Shown: positions 34,418 through 47,545 of the stretch, piece by piece
Numbering within the stretch: the stretch's first letter is position 1
How the letters are laid out: every line of letters begins with the position of its first letter
Source: Mauremys mutica
Taxonomy: Eukaryota > Chordata > Testudines > Geoemydidae
Assembly (NCBI RefSeq): GCF_020497125.1
Contig: NC_059073.1
Span: 14,529,225 to 14,593,224 of the forward strand
DNA: 64,000 nt
Direction: 5' to 3'
Notes under the pieces: generated by a model
Told to the model about the DNA's origin: nothing
The model's input: only the letters and a program-made list of their open reading frames with translations
Databases searched by the model: none
Translations under genes and position numbers: made by a program

Positions 34418-37400
34418 TGAAATTACCGGTAAATGAGTTTTACCTCTCACTTCAGTGGGAGCAGTTAGCCCAGTGCTAAGAGCTTTTGAAAGTCCCACCT
34501 TAAACCCTTTTATACACTTGTTCTGGAGAATTAAAAAGCCATGAATTCATGCAGAAAAGATGAGCCAGAATATTGCTGGTAATAGATATTATTCCTGATA
34601 CAGGGGTCAAGATGTGATCCCAGTCATTGAACAGAAGCTGTTGTCTTCTGACTGCTGATCAGTGGCTTATGTGAAACGAGTCTTGGCGGGTCTCTAATGA
34701 ACAGGCGCCCATAGCTCAAACCACCCCCTTCAGCTGGTGCTAGTTAATATACTTTCTAATGCTCTCTGCAGATTAAAGGCGAGATAGTGCCTTTGGGCGA
34801 TGCCCTGAACAATTTGTGTAGTATAAACTGCACTGCCCCAACACTAGCTGTGGGAGGCACTCCTGTTAATCCCAGTTCCTCCTGTGTTCCTCTCTTGGTT
34901 TGTATGTAGGTGGTGGTAGGGAAATGACTGGAGGCCTTGAAAGGGTGCCGTTTACTGCCCTGTGCCCTTGTACTTGGCCAGCGAGTGGAGGAGGATAGAG
35001 ACAAATCTCTGCCTGTCCTGCCCATTTGCTTGCAGGGCTGTATCCGGTGATCACAGGCTGTGCGTTTTGCTAGAGCTGGACCCAAGATTCAAACAGATCC
35101 ATTTGGCTGAGTGGGGGTTTTGGCCAGGTGAGCCGACTCTCTCCTCATTCCCCTGCTTGGCTGAGTAAAGCAAGAGCATAGTCAAGCCCTACATGTGTAT
35201 GGGGACTAAACTATGCTTTCCACCGGAAGGTGTCTCCTTCTGACTGGGTGGAGCCTCATCAATGGGGTATTGGGCAGGGGGAGCTTGCTGAGTTGCTGCA
35301 TGCCTCTGGTTAAAGACAGGACTTCAGTTTAGTTACATTAATCTGGCACCTTGCACCAACAAATTCACTGTAAATAATTGAAGTCTTCAGAGACTTTCTT
35401 GAGAACACTTCATCTTCAGGTGCAGGAGGGCAGCTCCAAGGGCCTGCACTGCTTTACTCCAGTTCTGCACTGGTGTCGCTCCATTGATTGCTTTGATATA
35501 CACTGGTACAGATCTGGAGCAGCACAGTGGAGTGAAAACAAGCCCCAAGATGATATTCTACTGTAGATTTCCTTTATGGCTAAGTAGTTGAGCCCTGTCA
35601 TTTGTAATTTGATAAAATTTAAATATGTTGAACTAGAGTACTTTGCCTGCCCTTGCATGATCCTTTCAATAACTCCTGTTTGTTTGAAGGTATTTCATTG
35701 TCTCAGCTACTTCAATTCTTGAATGGTTGCCAGTGAAATAGAGTCTCGTTTGTGTAATTCTTTGGCTGAGTGTTATAAAGTTGACACTTTTACACACTGT
35801 AACGTAGGGAATAATCTCATGCCTCTAGGACGCAGTTAGGAGCAAGATGACAACTTGTGAATATTTTCCAGATACAGTAATGGCTTAATATATGTAATGT
35901 TGAACAGCAACACCAGTGATAACGTCACAACGGAAAGGAATGGAACCATTTATAGACACTTTGCAAAGAAAACCTTAAATATGGCAGCTTTGTGGCCATC
36001 TCCTTGCTAAAATATACTCATGTTGAGCCTTATTTGCTATCATTTAAAACTGGCCTCTTTCCCTTTAATGCCTTCAGTTTATAGGAACTTCATCTGAAAA
36101 CATGTAGATGTATATTCAGTGGTGGCTCATCGGACACATTTGAATACTCAGTGAAAACAATGGATTAGCCTTCATAAAAGTCTCCCAGAGCAAAGAGTCT
36201 AGCACCAATGACTGTGCGATGGTATAAAAGTTTGACTGGAATGGCTACACTCTATTTAAATAATGAAGAAGGCCTGAGTGAAGTTATGCAAATCATTCCA
36301 AATGAGTAAATGAATCAATCCTAAACAGAGGAGGTAACTGATGTTTAACACTACTACAGCAATTATAGGTAGGAGGATGGAGTTCACTGCTATTAGTAGT
36401 AGCAAAGGAAAGACTATACTGAAATGCATGTGAAAAGTGGAATGTACTCTGCCAAACCTCTGTTCTCCTGTAGACTTTAGAAATAGAAGAGCTAGATAAG
36501 GAAGAGATTTATAGCCCTTGAAAGAGCTTTTTTAGAATTCTTGATTTGAGATCTGCTTGTTTATTTTTGCTTCATGTGAGCACAACCATCCATTGTGACC
36601 AACCTGAAATAGAAATCTCTACTTCCATGGAGGGGGGAGAGGTTTGTGCTAGATAATCAGGAAGTGCTTAGTGTGTCATTTTCAGGCTGGTTTAGTGTCT
36701 GTCTGCTGTTGCTAGAGACAGGAGCTTTGGACGGATGAGTTAAACTCTCAACCCTTTCTCCTGCTCAAGCTACTCTGATTCAAAAGAATAAGTATAGGGA
36801 ATCAGAAACCCCATCATCTAAGCTGTGAAGGTTGTGCCAGCACTAGAGAACCTATAGCTCTGAGCAATTTTTAGCATCAAGCCAAGTCATTGCACTATGG
36901 GCCACCCATGCTAGAGATAAGACCATCCCAAAGAAAGCTATGGTTGAAACAAGATATACTAGATCTAGTGGCAGCTCCAGGCCTTCCCCATCCCAAGATG
37001 TTTTCAAAGTATGAAGTGGGGTAAAGTGGTGGTCAACGTGAGTAAAGGTGGCAGAATTGGATCCTTTTTCATGCCTCTGGACAAACTTTTTTGCTTTATG
37101 AACGATAATGATTTTCAAGCTCTCTAAATAAGAATTGGTCCTAGTGTGATCCGTTTATATTTTTACATTCATTTTCCTTAGGCATTAAAGACTTGCATGA
37201 AGGATGCAAGTCATTATGCTGCTGTGGCATATTCAAAGCTTCAGCCTGGATGTGAAAGACCAGACCTAGTTGAAGCACATTTGAATCCAAATAGTTGATT
37301 TATTTTTGTAGACAAAATTCCTCTTCAAATTTCAGATCTCACCCCAGCAATTTGCATGCAGCACACGCCATGTGGAAATGAAACCACATAAACTGAAGGG

Positions 37401-37967
37401 ACAAGTCTATTGCATATGAAGGGCTAAAAGCCTGCACTAAACTAGGGATACATAAATAATGAAGAAAAATGTACTTTTGTAAGGATCTTTTTTAAAATGT
37501 TTTCCAAGGAAAGTACAGCAAATGCCAATTGCTATGGAGACCAGCAGCGCTTTGTAAGGAACTTCTTTGGAGGTACTTACTGTGCATTTGTGTACAAATG
37601 AATGAACTGCTCTTCTCAGTCTGAGAACTCATCATCACCTGGTGTTTGAATTCCCTTATGAGCTGCTGCTCGGAAGGCAGAAGCAATGTTTTGAGTGTAT
37701 TGATGAAGTAACTGGAGGACAGGTGACTTGCTACCCTTAAATTAAAGTTCTTTGTTCTTGGGGCAGGTGCTAATGTGGGTCTCTGCCTGAGATTCCTATT
37801 AGAGTTCATTAAAAGTGAGTAACTCTCTGAAAAGTGATGCAAAAAAGTAGAATTGTGGGGTTCCATGTTTGTCTCTTGGTAAATTAAGAGCCCTTTCCCT
37901 CCCCCCCTCCCCAACTCCTAGCCCTGCCACTCACTCTGGGCTCTGAAAGCCAGTCTGTGCTGCAGAC
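34418..37967. other. No gene seen, repeat-poor
   Basis: 3.5 kb of apparently single-copy DNA, AT-rich between 35.7 and 37.5 kb. No frame has a recognisable domain. Confidence 0.55.
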
Positions 37968-38267
37968 TAAGGCCACGTCTATACTTACCCGCCGGGTCGA
38001 CGCGGCGAGTTCGACTTCTCGGAGTTCGAACTATCGCGTCTGATCTAGACGCGATAGTTTGAACTCCGGAAGCGCCGCGGTCGACTCCGGTACTCCACCA
38101 CGGCAGGAGGAGTTGCCGGAGTCGACCTTGGAGCCGCGGAGTTCGCTTCCGCGGCGTCTGGACGGTAAGTCATTCGAACTAGGGTAGTTCGAATTCAGCT
38201 ACGTTATTCACGTAGCTGAATTCGCGTACCCTAGTTCGAACCAGGGACTGTGTGTATACCAGGGCTT
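37968..38267 (+). mobile_element. CpG-rich multi-hairpin MITE, copy 1
   Basis: About 300 bp. Ends resemble TAAGGCCACGTCTATAC and GTATACCAGGGCTTA. The interior is a chain of inverted repeats: GAACTATCGCGTCTGATC / TAGACGCGATAGTTTGAAC, GGTCGACTCCGGTACTCC / CCGGAGTCGACC, and GAATTCAGCTACG / CGTAGCTGAATTC. It has many CpGs and no ORF. Superfamily not assigned. Confidence 0.82.
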
Positions 38268-38339
38268 AGGCATAACAAGATCCAAAGACTGAAATTTGAA
38301 GTTAAATAAATTCAGGCTAGAGCTGAGGTGAAAATTTGA

Positions 38340-38562
38340 CAGGGTAAACTAACCACTGGAATACCTTAGTAGGGATGTGGTGAAGTCTTCATCCCTTGAA
38401 GTCTTCAAACCAAGACTGGATGCCTTTGGGGGTTGAGGGAGTAGTGCGCTAGCTTAACTGCAAGATATGGGCTTGACTCTATGAAATACTTCGATCTGTA
38501 CTAGACAGGAGGTAGGACTATATCATAACGGTCTCTACTGGCCTTAACATCTGTGAATCAGA
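38340..38562 (+). mobile_element. CR1-like LINE 3' end
   Basis: CR1 3' end pattern: a CTTCAAACCAAGACTGGATG word, then TACTAGACAGGAGG..GACTATATCATAACGGTC, ending GGCCTTAACATCTGTGAATC. Heavily diverged. Confidence 0.72.
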
Positions 38563-38761
38563 GGTCTTTCCTTCTCGTGCACCACCACTAGCAATAATAA
38601 TTCCACAGGCCAATGTAGGCTCTCAGTAACACTTGTGCAACCCGCTTGGTCTTCCATGGATATACACTGGAAGAACTTGACAAGAACTTTGTCAAACAAT
38701 TCTGCTGCACAAGAAAGAATAGAATGCAACTCGAACTCTTGCTCTGTTGGCTCTGCAGGGA

Positions 38762-39000
38762 TAAGAACATAAGAACAGCCATACTGTGTCGGACAATAGG
38801 TCCATCAAGCCCAGCATCCTGTCTTCTGACAGTGGCCAATGCAGGGTGCCCCAGAGGGAATGAACAGAACAAGTAATCATCAAGTGATCCATTCCCTGTC
38901 TCTCATTCCCAGCCTCTGGCAAACAGTGGCTAGGGACAGCATCCCTGCCCATCCTGGCTAATAGCCATTGATGGAGACCACTGGGTGCCTAACTCTATTC
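38762..39000 (-). mobile_element. CR1-like LINE 3' end, antisense
   Basis: It begins ATAAGAACATAAGAACAGCC, then reads AGCCCAGCATCCTGTCTTCT and GACAGTGGCCAATGCAGG. This is the common reverse-complement form of a turtle CR1 3' end. Confidence 0.78.
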
Positions 39001-42000
39001 TCCTCACTCTAACCTCTACTGCTCAAGTGTTGAACTTGGCCAGTGCTGCTTCTGTCAACGTTCTGACCAGCTAATGCGCATTGTCCCTGGCTTGTGAGGG
39101 AGTGGGGGTGGTTTTGTGTCTGACATCTAGCATCAAACACTGTGATGTCTTGAAAGTGGGCCTGTCCTCAGAGGCTGTCTCAATGTCCTCTCTAAAGCCC
39201 AGTACAGAAATGGTGACATATGATGCTTACAAATTCTAAAAGAGGGAGATGCTGTTGACCTACATGTGTTGACTTCTAGATCACTTCCCCAGGCTCTACA
39301 GTTCCTTCCCAAAGCCCTCTTTTTATTAAAGCCTCTCCCAGCTGAGGCAGCTTCTCCTGGCTGGCATCTCCTGCCAGGACTTCTGCCTGGCTGGGACACA
39401 GAGCTCTTCTCATGTCCTATCTCCTCCTGGACCTTCTCTCTGTCTGCAGAGGCTCCTTCTTCTAGGATAAGCTGCTTCCAGGCTTCCATCACATGACCTT
39501 GGCATCTGAATCAGCACCAGGCCAGAGGCTTGAAACAGGGGTGTGTGTGTGTCCGTCCGTCCGTCCGCCCCCAAAGCCCAGTACTCCTGTTGCTGGGAGA
39601 GACAGCTATGCTTTGCCAGTGCGTTATTCTTGTATCATGCTTGGAATGAACCAGGGCTCCAAGTTTTTGGGTACTTACCTGAACTGAAACCCCTTCCTCA
39701 CCATGTTCAGCTACCACTATTGCTAATCCCAGTATCTGGCTTTTAAAAAACAAAATTCAGTGGGATGAGTGGACAGCTACAAGTATCACGCATGTTTTCT
39801 CTCAAGGCCAGCTTGGTGCTGTGGGATTCTACAAGGAGCAATTAAAAGAATTACAAGGCATGATGGAGTGAGTATTAAAATGACAATGGCTCAGTATCAT
39901 CCTGCTCTTTGTTCACACAGCTCCTTATATTCTTTTTCAATTGTTTAATGATGCTCTCTCATGCTGGGACCTTCTTTTGTCTACAGCTGCCACTGCTTCT
40001 AAGCACTGTATAATGAATGAAAAGGAGGGGGATGGGGGGGGAAGAGAAGGGAGCTGACAAAAAATATAGCAGGATGGTTCGGATTCCTTCCAGTGAATGT
40101 CAGGACTGTTGATCTGTCTCTGTCTCTCCACCCGCCAGAGGCTCATGGGGCTGGAGCAGGACATGATGGATAGAATGAGTCTCTGTTGACCCTTCCCTCA
40201 GCTGGCGAGCTATGGGGGTCCAGGCTTCCCACTGCTTCAGCCATTAATACCATTTGTCCAGGACTGTGTGGTGTGAGAGTTCAAAGTGGGCTGCAGGCTT
40301 TTGGAAAAGGAAACTGAGATCTCTCTCTCGCTTCCTGAGGTGTCTCCGTGCAGTGCTGCTTTCTGGAGAGCACTTCCTTTGGTCTCTCTCCATCCTTTCT
40401 GTGGGAGAGGCCCAGGAGTCCTGCTTGAGTCTGTGACAGTGAGAGCAACTAGTGAGGTTTGCAGGCCCTTGCCTGGCTACATCATCTTCTTCGTTTGCTG
40501 CTTCCAGACACTTTTTTTTTACTGGACTCCTTTTATCTTTCTTCCACCACTGCCTCTGTTTTAGTTCTTCACTGCTTTGAAGGTAGCAAGAGAGAAAGAC
40601 TCTGCTTAGCTACAGGGCCCCAGCTGCCAATATTTGCTGTTCATGGAGCTGTAACTCGAGGTTGCATTCCCAATTTCAAGGGAGTGAGCAGTCCCCCCCG
40701 CCCCCCGCCTCAGCCTGCTAGTGACATTACAAGAGCTTGTGATTAACACAGGCAACTTTGTTGAATCTGTTTGGCTGTTTGTGTTCCCCACACTTGCTCT
40801 TTCCTCTTTCAGCTCCCTGATGGAGTGAGATGACTAAACCCCTTGTGGCAACGGGTGCTTTCGTTTACAGTGTCTGCTATGGGATAGATTGTGCCTTTAG
40901 CCATAGCCCTGAGCAAGGGATACCTGCACTGTGCTACTCCAGGTCACAATTCCCTTGCTGATTCCCCTTTGCTCTGGAGAGAGCATCAGTTGGTGCTGGT
41001 CTGTACCAGAGTCAAATTTCAACCCCTCAGCGCTGGCTCAGTGTGTCAGGGCATATATCTCTAAGGCTCCACCAACTGAATGCCTCTCTGCTCCAGAGTG
41101 GGAGTAAGCAGGCATGCTTATCCTCCTACGCCTGCATCCAAGGTCCTAGTAGCCCAAGCAGAAGTGTGATGGGTGGCTGGGTCTGGCATCCATTTGCAGG
41201 GGCACGCCCCAAATCCCAGTCTAGCCTTATAAACCATCCTGAATTAAAAAACCGGTTGGGAGCTCAGTTATGAACCCCTTAGTCAGACTGGTGAACTATT
41301 ATACTGGTGCAAGGAGTCCCACAGCAACCCTTGCTCCCAGGGGTGAGAAGATACTCAGCCAAGGAGATGGGCTGGAGTCTGGGATCCACCACCTGTCCCT
41401 TTATTTGGAAAACTAGCAGCCTCTTTCAAAACAGATTTAGGCTGTAACCCCATCCATGCCCCACTCCCAGGCTCTGGCTATGTTAACCTTCTATATAAAG
41501 GCATGACACATGGGCCCTTTTATTGACATACTCCTGTACTGTACTAGAAAAGAAAAGATTAGGTTTCCCTGGAGGAGCTGGAATAATTTCCCTGTGGATA
41601 TAAAAAGCATAAAATGGGCCCTGTGGGGGAGAGGGGGTAGGCTTTGCCATAATGAACTGCTTGTAGTCAATAAGCCTTTTCCTAGTAGCCTACCTGGACT
41701 GGAACACCTCAGGCCTCGCTTGGCAGAAAACAGGGGTCTTGTAGCTTTTCCCCATGCCAGCTTTGCATGTCTCTAGAGATCAGCTCCACTGAAGCAGCAC
41801 AGCGGTCTCTCAACTAAAGTATTCGTTTTCCTTGGCCACATGTCTCCTTCCCCCATATACTGTAACAAATCCACCTGCTGCACACGTACAACACGGATGT
41901 TAATACCTGAGTCACATTGTATCGTGGACAGAACCCAGTAGGGGCTACTCCAAAATCATAAGTCTCTACTATCTGAGCTATAGGAGCTCCGTTTAGACTT

Positions 42001-42424
42001 CACCTTGGGCCTGATTCTGGTCTCACTTAAATGACTGTTAATCGGGAATGAATCCACTGCAGTAAGCAAAGGGTATCAAACTAGCGTAAGATCTGAATTG
42101 GGGCCTTTCCCTTGAGCAGGCCAGCTGGCAAGGGCCCCAAAACTTTCTATTAGCCAAAACTTTCCAGCGGCCTGGCACCACATACAAATGTGAACTGTCG
42201 CTTTTGAAACCTGTAAATGCATTTAACTTTGGCCCAGAGAAAACAGACAAGTATGTGGGTGGGCGTGGCAGGGGAATTGCTGTTTCGGAGACGTTGTCAT
42301 GCTCCTATACATTTAAAAAAAAGAGGTGGGTGTGTGGAAGGGGGATTTGGACAGAGATTTTTGGCTATTGACTATTATTATTTAATCATTTTATTGCAGT
42401 AACGGCTAGCGGGCTCAAGCACGG
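39001..42424. other. No gene seen
   Basis: Single-copy-like sequence plus the compound microsatellite at 39540. No splice-bounded frame recognised. Confidence 0.55.
39540..39567. repeat. Compound (GT)n(CCGT)n microsatellite
   Basis: GTGTGTGTGTGT directly followed by CCGTCCGTCCGTCCG. Confidence 0.9.
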
Positions 42425-42547
42425 GCAGGCCCCAATGTGCTAAGGGCCTCAGAGATAATGTAAATTTCAGCCCCTGCCCCAGAGAGTTTACAATCGACAA
42501 CAAGATTTAACAAGTGAATGAGACACACAAAAAGAGGTTTGGGGGTA

Positions 42548-43238
42548 TGTAGTGGGGTGGTTACCGGCTCCTGCCTTGAGGGGTTTAAAAAGTGGCCTGG
42601 GAGGGCTTGAAAGCTGCAGGTCTAAAAGCTGGCCTGATTGGGGAAGTGGCCGCAGCTGGGCCACACCCTAATCGGGCCACAGCTGGCCTGTATAAAAAAG
42701 GCCAGGGAAGCCAGGAGCAAACAGTTTCCCTTTGGCTATAGAGGGAGAAGGGCTTGGCTGCAGGGAGCTAGACACAGGGCACCTAAGTGGAGCAGGGCTG
42801 GGGAAAGGCAGAGGAGCTGGGGAGCTCCTGCCTGGAAAGCATCAGGCTGAGGCCTAGCATAAGGCCAAGAGGTACTGGGGGTTGCAGGGGGCAGCCCAGG
42901 GGTAGGCCAAGGCAGCAGGTCCAAACCCCTTTGCCTATGATGAGTGGCTGATACTGCAGTTTGCCCTAGTGAACGGGGGCTGTAGATAAAGTAGCCATAT
43001 ACTGAGGCAAAGTGGGGATAGTGGGTTGGGGGTTCCTCAGAGAGGGGAGACCCAGATTGGTGGGGTACTGCCAGGGGGCAGCACCCCAGTTAAAAGGGCA
43101 CCAGGGTCCAGGGAGGGACTCAGGGAGCCAAGAGGACAGGTGGATTGCTGGCCTGCAGTGGGTGCTCCTAGCTGGAATGAGCTAATTCCCAGAAGTGACC
43201 AGCAGGAGGTGCCACATGGGTGAGTCTGCATGTCTACA
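42548..43238 (+). mobile_element. Solo LTR with 5-bp TSD
   Basis: It is 691 bp, begins TGTAGTGGGG and ends TGTCTACA, with the exact duplication GGGTA at 42543-42547 and 43239-43243. A TATA-like TGTATAAAAAAGG lies at about 42689. There are no internal viral genes or second LTR, so it is a recombined solo LTR of an endogenous retroelement. Confidence 0.85.
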
Positions 43239-43243
43239 GGGTA

Positions 43244-45219
43244 GGAAAGGATGGGGTTTAAAAAAAAAAGGATGTTTTAGCTCAGACTAGTGTTCTGTGT
43301 GGTTCTCAGCTGAGCAGTAGCTGTAGTCAGTTCTTAAGGCAAATACTGTGCTAGAATAAAATAAAATAAATCTTGAGTTATTTTCCCATTGTGAATCACT
43401 GAGCACATATGCTCAGAGGCATTCCATCTAGGTTTTAGCCTGCAGACTGTGTGTGTCTGCAGCAGGCAAAAATACCTTGCAAAGTCCTCAACTGGTACTT
43501 AGTAGAGTATTTTAGAACTGCTACAATTTGGCAGGAGACCAGTAATAGCTTGTTTTAGACAGTCTGCAGGGGACATATTTACAGAAGAGATCAGTCTGAC
43601 AGATGCATGGTCTCCACATTAGGCCAGGGAGCAAGGAATTGCTGAATTCTGATTCTGACCCTTTCTATCAGTTTGATCTGTGTGTGTAGATCTATTACAT
43701 GCACAAAAGTACAGTAGCAGAATATTATTAAGGTTGCAAAGTCAAGCCCTCAAAAGTTAGGAAATGCCAAAATAAAGGTTGCCTAGGCACATTAATTTGG
43801 CCTCTTTGTGCATGTGCTTTATGACGCATCCTTCAATACAATGTTATCTGCTGGGTTTTTTTTTCCACAGAAGTCCTGCCTCATTCAGTGCACAGGATGG
43901 ACAGTGCTCCTGTTAATGATCAGTTGTTCAATATTTTTATTTATTGTCATGGTTCAATGTGTGGTCTTGGCCTTACTTATTTACTGTAAACTATTCAAAA
44001 TCTTCTTAGAAGACAGAATTAATTATTAATTTCCTCATGGATTTTTCTATGGCGCTCATCTGAATTCTTCAAACCCCTGTGAGGTGGGGGTGTGGCATTA
44101 TCCCCATTTTACAGATGGGAGACTGAAGCACAGAGTCATTAGGGTCAAAAGTATCCATTAATTTGATGTGCCCAATTTGAGACACCCAAAACCTTACTTT
44201 TCAAAGGGCGAGGCATTATATAGCACTTTTAAGCACAGCACCCACTGACTTCAGCTGTAAGTACTCAACACTTCTACAGATCAGCCTCTGGGTAGCAGGT
44301 TGGGTACCCAGGAAATGAGGAACTTACAATTAGTGACCGCTTGTGAGAAGTTGGTTTCAGTGACTTGCCCAGCATCACATAGGAACTCTGTGCCAGGGGC
44401 AGAGAGAGAATCATATTCTCCAGGGCAGCATTCAACAGCATTGACCATGAGACTGTCCTTTGTCTTCTTGCAGTCCTCTGCCACGTTTCCTACACACTTT
44501 CCAACTTCTGCAACCACTGAGGCAGCGGTCTGACAAACAGCCTTCATTACACAGCCCTGATTCATCCCCAGAGCAGGTCCAGCTGGTTTCACACACAAGT
44601 TGTGAGGGGAGGGAGCATTCACAGTCTGGTCAGCTCTAGGAGGAACGAAAGGCTCATGTGTGCTGAATGAGGATGGAATCTTTGGAGGTTTCAGCTGTTA
44701 AACTCTAGCAGGTATCAACTGAGCATGTGCAAGGTGTGATTTTTCCAAAGCCTTATCATTCACAGATTTTCTCAAGGACGGCAAAAGGCACATGGTAAAT
44801 CTCAAGTCCTTGCTCCAAAGCAGGAAAGTACCAGAGCTATTCAAAGAAAAGGTCACCAGAATTTCTCAACGTAGGCAAAACAACATATTTTCCCTAGTCT
44901 GATCCTAAGAAATGGCTGTTTTGGCTGAAATTTTTCCAAAAATAAATAAATACATAAAAACAGGCGGAGGCAGATACCTGGCATGGAAAATGTCAGTCCA
45001 AATGGCTAAAGTTTGGCAAAGTTATAAATATCTGAAAACATGGTCTTATAATGTGAAATGTCAGACAACTTTAATAATAGGTGGTGTTACCAGCTCCACT
45101 GTAAAATGTATATGTAAAAGGGGGAGGGGGGGGGTGTAATGACTGATACTTAATACTTCACAGGGATGAATTAGATCCCTAGATATTACTGTTAAACTCC
45201 TGTGGATGCCCTGAAGTTG
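43244..45219. other. No gene seen
   Basis: MIR-like pieces at 44080-44150 and 44360-44410. A 73-codon hydrophobic frame at 43808 has no homology I recognise. Confidence 0.5.
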
Positions 45220-45256
45220 TGTTACAAAGACTCACCACAGGTGAGTCTTTGTAACA
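45220..45256. repeat. Perfect 17-bp inverted repeat, 3-nt loop
   Basis: TGTTACAAAGACTCACC, loop ACA, GGTGAGTCTTTGTAACA. No run of T follows, and no function can be assigned. Confidence 0.9.
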
Positions 45257-45860
45257 GCATCATACACACATAATGTAATGACAGTAAGATACAAGAAGAG
45301 GGCTAATAGCAGGGATGTGTAATCTGATGAGACAGAGGCTTTGTCCATCTTGGCTAACACATTCCCAATTTTAGATGGACTGTACCCCAGATTAATTTCA
45401 TGCCCTCTTTAACACATCTACAGTAGCGATAGCACTTCACCCACCCTGTCTGTCTGTCAGCATCCAGTTCACTTATCACCCTCCACACCTTTCTTACAGC
45501 TCTAAAGATGATTGTTTTCCCCTGAATCAGTGGCTTTCTGGCTCTGGGACTCTGGAATCTATCAGTGCTTCTTCTAATCCATCTGGATTAGACCTGATTA
45601 AACGGGGATTTATTCTCTTGAATCACTTAGGCCTTTCTGAAAATTTTACCCAAGGTCTTATAGAGAGAGGCCTGAGCATATCCCTGGGGGCCTTTAGACA
45701 GCAAAGATGGACATTTTCAGGCTCCCAAAGTGACTGGGATACCAGTGTTGTTGTTTGAGGATTAAGTGAAATGCTGGTGCTCCTTTGTGTATTAGAATTA
45801 ACCAGGAGTAAGTAGTTCTTCCTACTATGTTCATATTACAGTAGAACCCAGAGGCCCCAG

Positions 45861-46305
45861 CAGGGCCGGCTCTATTGGCCACCCCAAGCGCCAAAAAAAT
45901 AAAAAATAAAAAGGCTGCTCCATCGTAACAAACCCCCGAGTGCCTCGCTGCCCCACTGAAACAACCCCCCAAGTGCCACCCTGCTGCACTATAACAATCC
46001 CCTCGAGCACCGCATCGCCCTGCTGTAACAACCCCCCCGAGTGCCACCCTGCCCCACTGAAACAATCCCCCAAGTGCCGCGCTACCAAAACACCCCCCCC
46101 CAGCACCGCACCACCCTGCCGAAACAAACAACCTCCGAGCGCCGCCTGGCCGAAACAAACAATAATAAAAAACCCTCGAGCGCCGCCCCGCTGAATAAAA
46201 AAAAAAATCACGCGAGTGCCGCCCCGCCACCCGAAGATTGGCTGCCCCTTACAAGGAGCCGCCCCAAGCACGTGCTTGGTCGGCTGGTGCCTGGAGCCGG
46301 CCCTG
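45861..46305. mobile_element. hAT MITE with internal tandem array
   Basis: It is 445 bp with ends CAGGGCCGGCTCTATTGG and GCCTGGAGCCGGCCCTG. TSD is GGCCCCAG against GGCCCTGG (6 of 8). About 300 bp of the interior (45940-46240) is an imperfect array of 35-40-bp units built on CGAGTGCCGCCCTGC plus GAAACAA. Long Gly-rich and Pro-rich frames on both strands come from this array. Confidence 0.85.
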
Positions 46306-47414
46306 GGCCCTGGTCATGATCAGGGCACTGTTATGCTAGGGGATACCTGCTCCCTGCTCTGAAGGGTTTATAGTCTAATTTGAGACAGGAAACCATCATT
46401 AAATATAATAAACAAGAGAAGGGAGGAAGGACTGGAAAAATAGTGTTCAGATAGGGCAATGGTGCATTCATTGATAGTTGTGAGTCACTTGAAGGTCACT
46501 CCGCTCTCCATTTCTCCTTTATAAATAAATGAAGTCAGCTGTCTCTGGCTGCCATTCATTCCAGTCCTTGCTGCTTGGCTGACTTCTTGTAGGCGTCCCA
46601 GCAGAAGTTGGTCTTGAGAATGCATTTGGAAGGGATCAGTCATTATGGGCCTATCTTTACTCTAGCACAGACTTTCTGAAGTTCTGCATTTGCTGCAATG
46701 CAGGGAGCTTCTGATACAACCCACATCAAAGTCCATAGGAGTATTTTCATTTCATTTTTACGGATCAGGCCTGTAATGCCTTAGATGTTCCATAGATGCT
46801 ATCAGAAGAATCTTTTAGAAAGCTTCAAACAAAGGTATGTGGAGATGCAGACTGATAAAAATTCTCTCCTCCACCTCTCTTTTACTTTGTCCACTTCCTG
46901 CTCAGCAGCAATAATTTAGATAATTAAATTGCCTTGTTGAGCAGTCTGTAGACACACGCACAACAAGCCGGTTATACTGAGATGCAGAATTTATTAATGT
47001 GCTATATTATTTTTCTGAAGTGCTATATAATTAGACACCATGCTTCCACCTCAGGCTAACCTCTTCTTTAGAGATGGATACTGAAGCCATTCATTAGGGT
47101 GACAATGTAAAATCATGTTATGAATGCAGAGTACTTGGGACATTAAATTTACATGGCCCATTGTCACATTTAGTGGCACAGGAGTAATGGGATGAAATTA
47201 AGTAATGAATAAAAAACTGGACTCAGCAGCAAGAGGAATGTTTCAATTTATGTGATCTGTTATATTGTCCCATCCCAGCAAATGTGCAAGGAGCTTGAAT
47301 GTGTGATACAACCATGCCCATAACTAGGCTTGTTCCTTACATTTCACCCTGAATAATTGATCTTTGCAGCATCCGTGTGTGATCTGTATACGTTTGCTAC
47401 GATCAGGTGGAAAT
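46306..47414. other. No gene seen
   Basis: A short MIR/L2-type piece at 46335-46400 (CTGAAGGGTTTATAGTCTAA). The remainder looks single-copy. Confidence 0.5.
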
Positions 47415-47545
47415 AGTCTTCAGAGAAACAGTGGAAATCCCATCACTCAAATCATTGAAACTGGTCAAAGTACTAGAAAATATCTGGTAGGAAATAATGG
47501 CATAGATGGTCTAATCGGTGTTTTTCCATCTCTAACTTCTGCAGT
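47415..47545 (+). mobile_element. CR1-like LINE 3' end fragment
   Basis: GGAAATCCCATCACTCAAAT, then GCATAGATGGTCTAATCGGT and TTTTTCCATCTCTAACTTCT follow the CR1 3' terminal pattern. Confidence 0.65.

Noticed and set aside
39660..39730. GTACTTACCTGAAC, similar to the U1 snRNA 5' end
   Set aside because: The match stops after about 12 nt; the rest of U1 (stem-loops, Sm site) is absent.
43808..44029. 73-codon hydrophobic frame (possible membrane peptide)
   Set aside because: AT-rich chance hydrophobicity, no splice context and no homology recognised.
45694..46230. 178-codon Gly-rich minus frame
   Set aside because: It arises from the tandem array inside the MITE at 45861-46305.
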